Source: Cellvibrio sp. UBA7671 | GTDB lineage: Bacteria; Pseudomonadota; Gammaproteobacteria; Pseudomonadales; Cellvibrionaceae | NCBI GenBank assembly: GCA_002483145.1 | Contig: DLHJ01000016.1 | Location: forward strand, 453,564-517,563 | DNA: 64,000 nucleotides | Direction: 5' to 3' | Shown: positions 50,062 through 59,547 of the stretch, piece by piece | Numbering within the stretch: the first letter of the stretch is position 1 | Layout of the letters: each line of letters starts with the position of its first letter | Translations under genes and position numbers: made by a program | The notes under the pieces: generated by a model | What the model was told of the DNA's origin: nothing | The model's database searches: none | The model's input: only the letters and a program-made list of their open reading frames with translations

Positions 50062-50598
50062 ATGAGTTTTATTTTCTGTGTACAAACACTATTGCGTCGA
50101 ATCGTAACACCGGCTGTTGTGGTCAATACTAAACGATTGGTGATAGGATTTTTTATAACCTGTAGTTTGGGTTTGGCGGGATGTTCAAGTTTGCAACCGA
50201 AATTAGAGCAGCCCACTGTGAAAGTTGCCGGCTTGCAATTATTGCCAGCGCAAGGCTTGAGTCAGCCAATTGAAGTGAGCCTATTGATCGCTAACCCCAA
50301 TGACCGCGATTTAACCCTGCGCGGCATGTCCTACACCGTCGGTATTGAAAACTTTGATGTGCTAAGCGGCGTGAGCAATCAACTGCCTACCCTGGCTGCT
50401 TATCAAGAAACGCCGGTCAAAGTGGTAGTCACTGCCAATGTGTTGCAGTTGGTGCGCTTGATCGAACACTTTGGTCGCAATGGCGTTAAAGAAAATGTAA
50501 ATTACAATTTTTCTGCCAAACTGGATTTTAGTGCCTGGTTACCTGCGCTGCGCATCAATGAAAAAGGGATGATCCCACTTGCTGCAAAAAAGCGCTAA
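50062..50598 (+). CDS. LEA type 2 family lipoprotein
   Basis: 178 residues from the ATG at 50062, which has GGAG seven bases upstream; an upstream ATG would break the signal peptide. Lipobox GLAGC. A single LEA14-like domain (VEVSLLIANPNDRDLTLRG, broken here as VSLLIANPNDRDLTLRG; then LPTLAAYQETPVKVVV). Such lipoproteins often bind or shield hydrophobic ligands; role unknown. Next to parC, as in other gammaproteobacteria. Confidence 0.82.
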   Translation: MSFIFCVQTLLRRIVTPAVVVNTKRLVIGFFITCSLGLAGCSSLQPKLEQPTVKVAGLQLLPAQGLSQPIEVSLLIANPNDRDLTLRGMSYTVGIENFDVLSGVSNQLPTLAAYQETPVKVVVTANVLQLVRLIEHFGRNGVKENVNYNFSAKLDFSAWLPALRINEKGMIPLAAKKR

Positions 50599-50720
50599 GA
50601 CACAATTAACTGCTTAAACGATATCGATAAAACCGCTAATCATTTGTGTTATTGGCGAAACAATTTTTCTAAAATTCATCTAAAAAGAACCATCTGAATT
50701 TTGTATTTTCAGGATATTCA

Positions 50721-52979
50721 ATGAGTGACGAAATAACCCTGCCCGAGGCCGATGAGCGTATAGCGCTCAAAGATTACACCGAGAAAGCCTACCTCGATTA
50801 TTCCATGTATGTGATCCTCGATCGCGCCCTGCCGCATATTGGCGATGGTCTCAAGCCTGTGCAGCGCCGCATTGTTTATGCGATGAGTGAACTGGGCTTA
50901 AAAGCCAGCGCTAAATATAAAAAATCTGCGCGTACCGTGGGTGATGTGATCGGTAAATTCCACCCACATGGCGATTCAGCGTCATACGAAGCCATGGTAT
51001 TAATGGCGCAGCCATTTTCCTATCGCTACACATTGGTGGATGGTCAGGGTAACTGGGGTTCACCCGATGATCCCAAATCCTTTGCCGCTATGCGTTACAC
51101 CGAATCGCGCCTCACCAAATACAGCGAAGTCTTGCTTGAGGAATTAGGGCAGGGCACGGTTGATTGGCAGCCCAACTTTGACGGTACACTTGAAGAACCC
51201 ATCGTATTGCCCGCCCGAGTGCCTAACGTTTTATTAAACGGCACTACCGGTATTGCTGTGGGTATGGCGACGGATATTCCACCGCACAATTTGCGTGAAG
51301 TGGTTAATGCTTGTGTGCATTTACTCGACAATCCGCAGGCGACGGTCAACGATTTGTGCCAGCACATTCTCGGCCCCGATATGCCCACCGAAGCGGAAAT
51401 TATTTCGCCGCGTGAAGAACTGATCAAAATGTACGAAACCGGCCGCGGCAGTGTACGCATGCGCGCGGTTTGGCAAAAAGACGAAGAGTCGGGCGATATT
51501 ATTATTACCGCACTGCCGCATCAGGTCAGTGGTGCAAAAATCCTGGAGCAAATCGCTGCGCAGATGCAGGCCAAAAAATTGCCGATGGTTGCCGACCTGC
51601 GCGATGAATCTGATCACGAAAATCCTACGCGTCTAGTAATTATCCCGCGCTCCAATCGCGTTGACGTGGATCAGGTGATGCAACATTTATTTGCCACCAC
51701 CGAGTTGGAGCGCACCTATCGTGTCAACATGAACATGATTGGTATCGACGGTCGCCCGGCAGTGAAATCGCTCACGAAAATTTTGAGTGAATGGTTGAGT
51801 TTCAGGACCGTCACTACCCGCCGCCGTTTGCAATATCGTCTGGAAAAAGTGGAAGAGCGTTTGCTGCGTTTGGCAGCATTGATGGTGGTGTTCCTCAATG
51901 TTGATGAAGTGATCCGCATCATCCGCGAAGAGGATAATCCCAAACCGGTACTGATGGAGCGTTTCAATTTAATTGAGATGCAAGCGGAATATATTCTCGA
52001 AACCAAATTGCGCCAATTGGCGCGCTTGGAAGAGATGAAAATTCTGGAAGAAAAAACCGCGCTGGAAAAAGAGCGCGATGGTCTGCAAAAAATTCTTGAA
52101 TCGGCAGTGAAATTAAAAAATCTGGTGCGCAAAGAATTGATCCAAATTGCCGAGGCCTTTGGCGATGATCGCCGCTCGCCGATTGTTGCGCGCGCGGAAG
52201 CTCAGGCGTTGACTGAAACGGAATTGCTGAGTGTCGATCCGGTGACGGTAGTGATTTCCGACAAAGGTTGGATTCGCGCCGCGAAAGGTCACGATATAGA
52301 CCCGGAAGGCTTGAGCTACAAAGCGGGCGACAGTTTCAAATATGCGCTGCGCGGCAAGAGCAACCAGCAAGTGATTTTGATTGATTCCACCGGGCGCAGC
52401 TATTCATTGCCTGCGCATAACTTGCCTTCCGCGCGCGGCCAAGGCGAGCCATTGAGTGGCCGTATCAGTCCGCCCAGTGGTGCGACTTTTGAAGGTGCTT
52501 TGATGGGCACGGACCAGCAGCGCGTGCTGCTGGCGTCGGATGCTGGTTATGGTTTCATCGCCCGACTGGAAGATCTCACCAGTAAAAATAAAGCGGGTAA
52601 GGCACTCTTGACTCTACCTGACGCAGCGCTGGTTTTGCCGCCACAATTGCTTGATAATCCCGAGCATGCATTGTTGGCGGCAGTGAGCAATGATGGCCGC
52701 CTGCTGGTGTTCCCGGTAACGGAATTGCCGGAGCTGGCGCGCGGTAAAGGCAATAAGATTATGAATATTCCATCGGCGCGCGCAGCGGCACGTGAAGAGT
52801 TTGTAGTCTCGGTCAATGTCATCAGCCCCGGTCAGTGCCTTACGCTGCATTCGGGCAAACGCCACATCACCTTGAAAATGTCCGATCTTGAGCATTACAA
52901 AGGCGAGCGCGGCCGACGCGGCAACAAACTTCCTCGCGGTTTCCAAAAGGTGGATAAAGCCGAAGTGACCGATAAGTGA
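50721..52979 (+). CDS. parC: DNA topoisomerase IV subunit A
   Basis: 752 residues. ParC decatenates chromosomes with ParE. The active Tyr is about residue 126 (MRYTESRL). The quinolone-determining segment [10 protein letters not shown] has Ser86 and Glu90 at the susceptible-type positions. The C-terminal beta-pinwheel is shorter than in GyrA and has no GyrA box, arguing for ParC. ATG follows CAGGATATTCA. Confidence 0.97.
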   Translation: MSDEITLPEADERIALKDYTEKAYLDYSMYVILDRALPHIGDGLKPVQRRIVYAMSELGLKASAKYKKSARTVGDVIGKFHPHGDSASYEAMVLMAQPFSYRYTLVDGQGNWGSPDDPKSFAAMRYTESRLTKYSEVLLEELGQGTVDWQPNFDGTLEEPIVLPARVPNVLLNGTTGIAVGMATDIPPHNLREVVNACVHLLDNPQATVNDLCQHILGPDMPTEAEIISPREELIKMYETGRGSVRMRAVWQKDEESGDIIITALPHQVSGAKILEQIAAQMQAKKLPMVADLRDESDHENPTRLVIIPRSNRVDVDQVMQHLFATTELERTYRVNMNMIGIDGRPAVKSLTKILSEWLSFRTVTTRRRLQYRLEKVEERLLRLAALMVVFLNVDEVIRIIREEDNPKPVLMERFNLIEMQAEYILETKLRQLARLEEMKILEEKTALEKERDGLQKILESAVKLKNLVRKELIQIAEAFGDDRRSPIVARAEAQALTETELLSVDPVTVVISDKGWIRAAKGHDIDPEGLSYKAGDSFKYALRGKSNQQVILIDSTGRSYSLPAHNLPSARGQGEPLSGRISPPSGATFEGALMGTDQQRVLLASDAGYGFIARLEDLTSKNKAGKALLTLPDAALVLPPQLLDNPEHALLAAVSNDGRLLVFPVTELPELARGKGNKIMNIPSARAAAREEFVVSVNVISPGQCLTLHSGKRHITLKMSDLEHYKGERGRRGNKLPRGFQKVDKAEVTDK

Positions 52980-53088
52980 GTTAAACAATAGGGGCGGTTA
53001 TTCCGCCTTTATTTTTAGTGTAACGCGCGCAGCAAACAATTACACAACCCAGATAAAAGAATGCAACAACAATAACGCAGGAGTTTTC

Positions 53089-53361
53089 ATGAGCTCAAAA
53101 GACAAGCGTCGCCATGTGCGTACATCCTTTGCTTGCCGGATTAAAATTACCCATGATTCAGTGGGTGAGTTGTTGGTAAAAACCCGCGATATTTCTGATG
53201 GTGGTGTATTTGTTGTGCTTGAACCTGAGCAAATACCGCCAGTTGGTACGAGGCTTAGGGGGCAGGTGCAGGGGCTGATGGATGATGCACCGGTATTACA
53301 ACTGGAAGTGGTACGTGTAGAGCCAGCTGGTGTCGGCTTGCGTTTTATACAAGAAGATTAG
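53089..53361 (+). CDS. PilZ domain protein
   Basis: 90 residues, a stand-alone PilZ domain. The RxxxR loop is KRRHVR (6-11 region) and the second element is DISDGG (about 37-42), both needed for cyclic di-GMP binding. A good AGGAG site precedes the ATG. It sits before a large membrane-anchored protein (152-base gap) and could report c-di-GMP to it; that link is inference. Confidence 0.9.
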   Translation: MSSKDKRRHVRTSFACRIKITHDSVGELLVKTRDISDGGVFVVLEPEQIPPVGTRLRGQVQGLMDDAPVLQLEVVRVEPAGVGLRFIQED

Positions 53362-53513
53362 TGTCTGGCTTACCTCGTAATCGCTTGTCCAGGCGATTGC
53401 TTATTAATTATATCGCTGCAAAGCGTTTTCCTTTTTTGGTGCTTTCAGAATCTGCTGAGTCCGTACAATACGAATAAGATCACAGCAGAGTACTGAAAAC
53501 TGAAGGAGTTTTT

Positions 53514-56500
53514 GTGTACAAGCTTATCTATAAAAACCAATTTGCTGCAGGGTTTGATGTGGATCAAATCGTGGGTAATTTGGCGCAGTTGCTCCAACTA
53601 AAACCAAAAACCGTTCGCTTGGTGTTTCTCTCGCAACGCCCCAGTGTGATTAAAATTCTGGAATCCTCTGCCGAGGTTGAGCAGTGGCGCGCTGCATTTT
53701 TGGAGGCGGGTGTCCATCTGGATGTGGTGAGTATGGCCGCAGCAGATGCCGATAGCATTGCCGACCAAATTGAATTGGAATTGGAGCTGCACAGTCTCGA
53801 TGAGGAGCTTGATGAAGAGGATGAAACTCCACGCCAGTTGTTGGTTAAGAAAATTATTGCGCGTGAAGAAGCGGAAGATGCTGAACTCGCGGCCGCTAAT
53901 GCGGAGGTAGCTCCTGTACCTGTTGTTGCAGAAATAACTGCACCAAAAAAATCGGAATCTGCACAACAACCGATTCCTCCTGCAGCTCCTGCAGTAACAG
54001 AAAAAATTAAAACCCCGACAGTAAAAGAAAAAAAACAGTCAGTAGCCAAACCAGAAAAAAAATCGACGGAGCAGGCTGTCGCAGCAAAAGCCGCAATGAC
54101 TCCGGCGATCACTAGTTCCCCCTTACCAGAGACGATAACTGCCATTCCGGAACTGGACGTTGCGCAAGCACAGCAAGGCATCGATGAGCCTGTCATTAAA
54201 AAGGATGCAGTTGTTACGCTCGCAACGGAAGCTAAAACAGCTCCGGAGCTTGATGCTAAACGTGAAGTTAACACAAAAACTGAAATTGATATTGAAGCTG
54301 GCAGTAAACCGCAATCAGAACCTGATGCGGAGCCTGAAATTGCTACTGCAGCCATTAGTTCCCAGTCAGTCGAGTTAGAAGAAAAAACAGAGGAAAAAAC
54401 AGAAGATGTGCCAGCGGACGATGCTCACGTGGAAGTGGATTTTCATAAATCCTCATTTCTGTGGGGCATGTTAGCCATCCTATTGGCTATAGCACTAACC
54501 GCAGCAACCATCTTATGGTTAAAGCGCCCCTTGTGGCAGCCAGTGACACCTTCAGCGCAAAATGAAAAAATAGTGAATGCGCTCGCAACTGAACCCCTGT
54601 TTGCATTGGCGCATGTCGATGTGCCGCGCCTGCAACAATTGCCCGATGTTCTGCAATCCGGTGCGGGCTTAACTAATTTGCCCGCACCCGATGTGAATTT
54701 CTGGCGCAAGCTGGAAGAGTCCGGAATCAATATTGCGCAGCAATTGGATCAAGTCTGGATCTCCGCTTATCGCACCAATAACCAAACCCAGCCGCTCTGG
54801 GTTTTGACCGGGAAATTTAATGCGGAAGAATGGCGCGCTTGGTTGAAAAAAAATTATACGATTGATGAAGACTCACCACAGCAAGTCGTGTTTTCGTCGG
54901 TAGATGAAAATACCTGCGAAAAGCAGCCGGTGATGATGGCCGTAATTGACGCTGACCGGATTGTGTTGGGCGCGCCGGAGCGAGTTGCCGCATTTCGTGG
55001 GCGTTTGGATGCCGGTGCGCCTGCCGATAAAGATTTATCGGATTGGCAAACCATTAGTTCAAAACAAATGCTCAGTGTTGCGTTATTTAATCCGGCGCAA
55101 TTTTCCGAGGCCTCTACGGCGATGGCACTGGGGAAATTGTCGATAGATGTTGCACCGGTAAAAGGGATTTATCTCGGAGTGGCGCCGCAGTTATTTCCGC
55201 CGGTGCTGAAATTTAATGCCGTCATGGTAGGTGCTAATCAAGAGTTTATTAACGCAGCTGAAAAGGCTATAGCTCCGCTGCTCAGCAATGCAAAAAATAC
55301 CATGGTGCAGGATTGGCCGGAAACTTTATCCATTTATGAGCGAATCAAACTCACCAAATTGGAGCAGCAATTACAGGCTTCGGTATTTTTCGATGAGCAG
55401 TTACAACCGCAATTACAATTATGGGTTAACTCGTTATTAGCGCGAACCTTTGCCATGAGCGATAACCCAACAGTAATCTCGGATGAGCGGCTCGATGAAA
55501 AGCCGCGTGCATTTAGTGAGTTACCATCATCAACCTTACCTGACTTTGCGCTAAACAAGCATTTAAATACCGCGTTCACAGCGCAAACAAGTACAGGCCC
55601 GTTTGGTGTGGGAATTAGCAGTATTGATGCAACTGCAGAAGGTACAGTGATTACTCTGGATGTCAGCGCATTTAATTTACCTAATCTCGGCAAAGAAGCA
55701 GATCCTATTCAATTGCGTATTCTCGATATCGTTGATCACCAGGATCAGTCGTTGTTGTCGCCGGGTAGCTGCGATGCAACTGGCGTGCGTCGTGTTGCCA
55801 AAATCGACATGGTTTACGACGGCGCGTTTCTTGATCAGGGGCAGCCGATTCATTACGTCGGTACACAGGGAACGAAAAAAATTCTGCTGCCGGAGAATGT
55901 TAATCTCTCCTCGATCGGCGCAATTAAAGGTGAACTTAGTTACAACTTACCGCTCAACGTCGAGCGTATAAAAGTGGATTTGCCATTGGCTGGTAAAGTA
56001 ATTAATTCACATGGACTGCAATTGCGCTTCCTGTCTTCCAGTGCAAGCCGTTTGTATTTTCAGCACGGAGGTAATAGCGAAGCACTTTTACAAGTAAATG
56101 CATTAAATGCAGAAGGCAAGGTGCTGGCGACAACCAATGCAATGCGCGGTGTGAATTTTTTAGCCGCAGGAGAAACCACCAGTATTGATGTGCAAGGTAG
56201 CATCGCCGCCGCCGAAGTGATTGTGGCGAGCAAAATGGAGAAAAAAATATATCCATTCAGTTTTGGGCGCATTCAACCGCTGGAGCAAACATTTGCACAG
56301 GAAAAGCCTGCGCCCGAATTATTAACGGTAGCAGCATTGGCTGCGCTTAAACAGGATTCACCACCAACGGATGTCCAATATCCCTTTCAGGCTCCGCAGC
56401 AAACCATTGTTGCAGGGCCGGCGTTAATTGCGGTAAATCAAATGAATATCCAGGCACAGCAATTATCGTTAATGGCTGATATTTATCTGCGCAACCAACA

Positions 56501-57062
56501 TCCGTTAACACGCCAACTCAGCGCGGCGCGTTTTTTTATTACGGAAGTAGAAGATTCAGCCGGTAATATTCACTCTGTAAATTTTCAGTCACCCATTGCG
56601 TTGGAACATGCTGGTGGTACATGGGCAGAAGGAAAATTTCAAACTGATCCCGCACAGCCCTGGTTGCGCGGTCAATTGGATTTGCGCGGGCAGGATTTAG
56701 GCGTGAGTGATGTTATTGCTTTCTGGGGCAAGCTGGTTTTCTTGGCAGCATCAGATCCTATTGCAATTCAATTACCGTTCCAGTTCGGTATGCAGTGGAA
56801 TGGCGCTGACTCCTCATTTAAATTGGCGCGCTGGGAAGCTGGGCGCTTGTTATTTGATATTCACGGCAGCTTTCCCGAACTTATGGCAATCACCGCATTG
56901 GATGACAATGGTGCAGCCGTGAGTCAAGCAGCAGAGTTGCGTGGTAACCTCGGCGTAAATCAGGTTGAGTTGCCCATTAAGCAACGACCCGCAACAATCG
57001 AATTCAGTATTGCGCGCAATCAGCAAACCGCTGAGTTTCCTTTCGAGATTCGTGCGCAGTAG
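53514..57062 (+). CDS. Large membrane-anchored protein of unknown function
   Basis: 1182 residues from a GTG with GAAGGAG upstream. The N-terminal 75 residues (YKNQFAAGFDVDQIVGNLA, then LQLKPKTVRLVF) resemble a short alpha/beta domain found at the start of other proteobacterial membrane proteins. An acidic Ala/Lys/Glu/Pro-rich linker follows to about residue 310. One membrane segment (about 315-338; WGMLAILLAIALTAATILW) and an extracytoplasmic part of about 840 residues with multiple beta-like domains complete it. Parts of this region resemble DUF3352, but only weakly. The Cys content is low. No catalytic motif was recognised. Confidence 0.7.
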   Translation: MYKLIYKNQFAAGFDVDQIVGNLAQLLQLKPKTVRLVFLSQRPSVIKILESSAEVEQWRAAFLEAGVHLDVVSMAAADADSIADQIELELELHSLDEELDEEDETPRQLLVKKIIAREEAEDAELAAANAEVAPVPVVAEITAPKKSESAQQPIPPAAPAVTEKIKTPTVKEKKQSVAKPEKKSTEQAVAAKAAMTPAITSSPLPETITAIPELDVAQAQQGIDEPVIKKDAVVTLATEAKTAPELDAKREVNTKTEIDIEAGSKPQSEPDAEPEIATAAISSQSVELEEKTEEKTEDVPADDAHVEVDFHKSSFLWGMLAILLAIALTAATILWLKRPLWQPVTPSAQNEKIVNALATEPLFALAHVDVPRLQQLPDVLQSGAGLTNLPAPDVNFWRKLEESGINIAQQLDQVWISAYRTNNQTQPLWVLTGKFNAEEWRAWLKKNYTIDEDSPQQVVFSSVDENTCEKQPVMMAVIDADRIVLGAPERVAAFRGRLDAGAPADKDLSDWQTISSKQMLSVALFNPAQFSEASTAMALGKLSIDVAPVKGIYLGVAPQLFPPVLKFNAVMVGANQEFINAAEKAIAPLLSNAKNTMVQDWPETLSIYERIKLTKLEQQLQASVFFDEQLQPQLQLWVNSLLARTFAMSDNPTVISDERLDEKPRAFSELPSSTLPDFALNKHLNTAFTAQTSTGPFGVGISSIDATAEGTVITLDVSAFNLPNLGKEADPIQLRILDIVDHQDQSLLSPGSCDATGVRRVAKIDMVYDGAFLDQGQPIHYVGTQGTKKILLPENVNLSSIGAIKGELSYNLPLNVERIKVDLPLAGKVINSHGLQLRFLSSSASRLYFQHGGNSEALLQVNALNAEGKVLATTNAMRGVNFLAAGETTSIDVQGSIAAAEVIVASKMEKKIYPFSFGRIQPLEQTFAQEKPAPELLTVAALAALKQDSPPTDVQYPFQAPQQTIVAGPALIAVNQMNIQAQQLSLMADIYLRNQHPLTRQLSAARFFITEVEDSAGNIHSVNFQSPIALEHAGGTWAEGKFQTDPAQPWLRGQLDLRGQDLGVSDVIAFWGKLVFLAASDPIAIQLPFQFGMQWNGADSSFKLARWEAGRLLFDIHGSFPELMAITALDDNGAAVSQAAELRGNLGVNQVELPIKQRPATIEFSIARNQQTAEFPFEIRAQ

Positions 57063-57398
57063 CCCCAATGTGAGTTGGTTAAATTGCAGAAACTATCGCG
57101 TAGGAAAGTAATGGAGATTTTTTTAAAATAACTACAATTTGTAAAATGCAGATTTTGTATAAATGGTAGTGAATGTAATTTTGAAGTGTCAAAAACTAAT
57201 TTGATGTGGTGGGCCCAGCTGGACTTGAACCAGCGACCTGCCGATTATGAGTCTTCGTTAAACATATAATCCGGTATCACACAATATCACAATAGGTAAC
57301 TAAGTTACTGTTTCTAAACAATTTTATATACATAAAGATCACCCTATGTAATATGAAATCTTATTGTGATGTAACCCCAGTGTAACCCCGGAGCGCAT
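57063..57398. other. 336-base left-end region of the integrated element
   Basis: Outside the att fragment (57207-57253) there is no gene. AT-rich. Repeated TATCACA-type bits near 57275-57291 and an imperfect palindrome GTAAC-TAA-GTTAC (57296-57308) lie upstream of the integrase and could be recombinase arm sites or an operator. Confidence 0.6.
57207..57253 (-). other. Attachment site: 3' half of a CAU tRNA gene
   Basis: Minus strand 57253 to 57207 reads as anticodon loop CTCATAA, stem TCGGC, variable AGGTC, T-arm GCTGG-TTCAAGT-CCAGC, acceptor TGGGCCC, discriminator A and encoded CCA. It has neither a 5' acceptor strand nor a D-arm, and the 5' anticodon stem (GAAGA) does not pair. Homology therefore stops just before the loop. 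The sequence resembles tRNA-Ile2(CAU) more than elongator tRNA-Met. Fits an att core of at least 47 bp left by integration; the intact tRNA should lie at the other end of the element. Confidence 0.8.
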
Positions 57399-58634
57399 GT
57401 GGAACGACAATTCAATTTCACCAAACAAGCCATAGAAGACCTGCCACTACCTGAATCCAGGATTGAATATCGTGATGAAAAGCTGCCTGAGTTGCGCTTG
57501 CGGGTCACTTCCAGCGGAGTTAAAAGCTTTTCTGTTTTTAAGCGTGTATCGGGTGGTAGTCCTGTGCGTATTACCCTTGGTAAATATCCGGGATTGTCAC
57601 CGGTGAGAGCTCGCACGCTGGCACTAAAACATTTGGCTGATTTGAGTGATGGGGTTAACCCGAACGAGCAGCGGCGTGTTGACGCAATGTCAGCTGTAAC
57701 ACTTGGCGAAACCTTTGAGGCTTACAAGCGCTCCCGTAAGCTCCGCGTAACCACTCTCAGGGGGTACGAGGGAGTATTAAGAAATCATCTGCGCAAGCTC
57801 ATCTCAAAGCCGCTGAGCGAGATTGATCGCCGTGTAATTGTTGATCTGCATGCTGGTATCGCTTCGGAAGCTCAGGCTGATTTGACCATGCGGGTATTGC
57901 GGGCAATATTTAACTTCGCAAAATATGAGTATTGTCGTCAGGATGGCTCTTCAATTTTTCCTGAAAACCCAGTCGAGATATTGTCTCACCGTAAGCAATG
58001 GAACAATGTTCGGCGTAGGCAAACACATTTGCGCCCCGGAGAGCTTTCGGTCTTTTATCGAGCCTTACAGGAGGTTCGTGATCAAGAGACACCAACTGGC
58101 CAATCTATTTGTGATGCTATGTTGTTCGCCTTGTTAACAGGGCTTCGGCGTGGCGAGATATTTGGATTGAAGTGGGGGGATGTGGACCTGCGATCTGCGA
58201 TCTTCACTGTTTATGACACAAAAAACGGGTTGCCCCTAGAGCTGCCAATCACTAAAAACATCGACCAGTTATTTAAGCTGCAGAAGGGTCGAATTAGCTC
58301 GGAGTTTGTATTTGCTGCTGATAATGAATATGGCCAGGTGCGGGAACCAAAAAAAGTTGTGGCCAAGGTCAAGGCTTTATCTGCCACCCATTGTGACTTT
58401 CATGATCTAAGGCGGACTTTTGCTACCACGGCAGAACATCTGGATGTTGGAAGTTATAAGCTCAAGCGCTTGATGAATCACTCTACAGGGCGAGATGATG
58501 TGACTGCTGGATATATTGTTTTGACTGCGGAAACATTGAGGCTGTCTGCGGATAAGATCCAAAGCTGTCTTTTCCAAGGTATGTTTAACTCGAATGTTGT
58601 TCAAATTACTGGTGCAGCCAGAGGAGCCATGTAG
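57399..58634 (+). CDS. Tyrosine recombinase integrase
   Basis: 411 residues from a GTG with GGAG upstream. DUF4102-type N-terminal arm-binding domain (EYRDEKLPELRLRVT), a core-binding SAM-like region (about 105-210) and a C-terminal catalytic domain. All active residues are seen: Arg250 (LTGLRRGEI), His335 and Arg338 (HDLRR), His361 (LMNHSTG) and Tyr372 (TAGYIV). Adjacent to the tRNA att fragment, so it probably catalysed this insertion. Confidence 0.95.
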   Translation: MERQFNFTKQAIEDLPLPESRIEYRDEKLPELRLRVTSSGVKSFSVFKRVSGGSPVRITLGKYPGLSPVRARTLALKHLADLSDGVNPNEQRRVDAMSAVTLGETFEAYKRSRKLRVTTLRGYEGVLRNHLRKLISKPLSEIDRRVIVDLHAGIASEAQADLTMRVLRAIFNFAKYEYCRQDGSSIFPENPVEILSHRKQWNNVRRRQTHLRPGELSVFYRALQEVRDQETPTGQSICDAMLFALLTGLRRGEIFGLKWGDVDLRSAIFTVYDTKNGLPLELPITKNIDQLFKLQKGRISSEFVFAADNEYGQVREPKKVVAKVKALSATHCDFHDLRRTFATTAEHLDVGSYKLKRLMNHSTGRDDVTAGYIVLTAETLRLSADKIQSCLFQGMFNSNVVQITGAARGAM

Positions 58635-58637
58635 CCA

Positions 58638-58823
58638 ATGTTATACATCCCTCGATTCTTCGTGACACAGGCGGTTTATGATGCAGCCTCTCCATGTGAA
58701 AGGCTTAAATATAATTATGTGGTTGATGAGCAGTTACTGTCTCTTCCAAAAAGTTTTAATTTCCCCGTCCTGGAAAATTTAGCCGAGTCAAGTATTGTTA
58801 ACGAAGCTATTATCAACCAGTAG
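58638..58823 (+). CDS. Small protein after the integrase, unknown
   Basis: 61 residues. Three bases separate it from the integrase stop, and GAGGAG lies about twelve bases upstream, so it may be translated by coupling. No HTH of the excisionase/AlpA type is evident. No family recognised; coding status depends on position. Confidence 0.4.
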   Translation: MLYIPRFFVTQAVYDAASPCERLKYNYVVDEQLLSLPKSFNFPVLENLAESSIVNEAIINQ

Positions 58824-58868
58824 GCGAGTAAATCCATTCGTACCAGACGAAGCTCATGGTTTTTAATT

Positions 58869-59537
58869 TCAGCCTGTAAGAAAAATAGAGGTTGTTGGTC
58901 GCTCTATTGCGTGCTTGTTTCGACTGGCAAAGTTGAGAGCGCCAACATCTATACCATGCTCAATGGGCAGCATTGGCAGGCAAAGTTCAATAAAAATTAA
59001 TGGAAGTGGATAAAACTCAGCTGAAACTCTAAATTCTTGAACACCACTAAATTGTATGTGGGATGGTGAATGGGCTGTAACTTCATTGTCATAGTCAAAT
59101 CTGATATGTGACGTGTTTGATGGCGATTGTTTTTTTACTTCCAATAGTTCAACCCAATTGAAAATATGATCATAAAGAGCTTCATCTTCTCTCTCCAGTG
59201 CATCATCTGCGGCATCGATCAGAGAGTCCAGAGAGTCGCTCGTAGAGATAGGCTTTGGATAATAAGCTAACCTAGCTTTAGCTAAGCAGTCATCCTCCGT
59301 AAATTCATAATAGAATTGAAAGAATGACCCATCTGCTAACAGCAGTGAGTATTGATGATGGTCAATAAGATATTGGTATTCCAATGGGTAGTAGACATTT
59401 TTATGAATGCCGGGTTTTCGTCCATTCCACGTTATAGTTCTGTTTGCTTGTTGAAGAGATATGCAGTCAACTTGCGTAGCTGGACGCAGAAATTCCTTAA
59501 CATTATGTATCCCTTGTGCGGCCATTGCATATTTCAT
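58869..59537 (-). CDS. DUF2290 domain protein
   Basis: 222 residues. Matches DUF2290 by LADGSFFQFYYEF, HIRFDYD, HSPSHIQFSG and FIELCLPM. No known activity. Starts ten bases after the stop of an SF1 helicase (GGTGG before ATG), so the two are coupled. Likely a partner of the helicase in an element-borne system. Confidence 0.78.
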   Translation of the reverse strand: MKYAMAAQGIHNVKEFLRPATQVDCISLQQANRTITWNGRKPGIHKNVYYPLEYQYLIDHHQYSLLLADGSFFQFYYEFTEDDCLAKARLAYYPKPISTSDSLDSLIDAADDALEREDEALYDHIFNWVELLEVKKQSPSNTSHIRFDYDNEVTAHSPSHIQFSGVQEFRVSAEFYPLPLIFIELCLPMLPIEHGIDVGALNFASRNKHAIERPTTSIFLTG

Positions 59538-59547
59538 GTGGCCACCA

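Noticed and set aside
53564-54355. 263-codon minus-strand Ser/Ala-rich frame
   Set aside because: Antisense to the Ala/Glu linker of the 1182-residue protein, whose biased codons keep the opposite strand open.
57207-57253. Functional tRNA gene
   Set aside because: Lacks the 5' acceptor strand, D-arm and the pairing half of the anticodon stem; better read as an att fragment.
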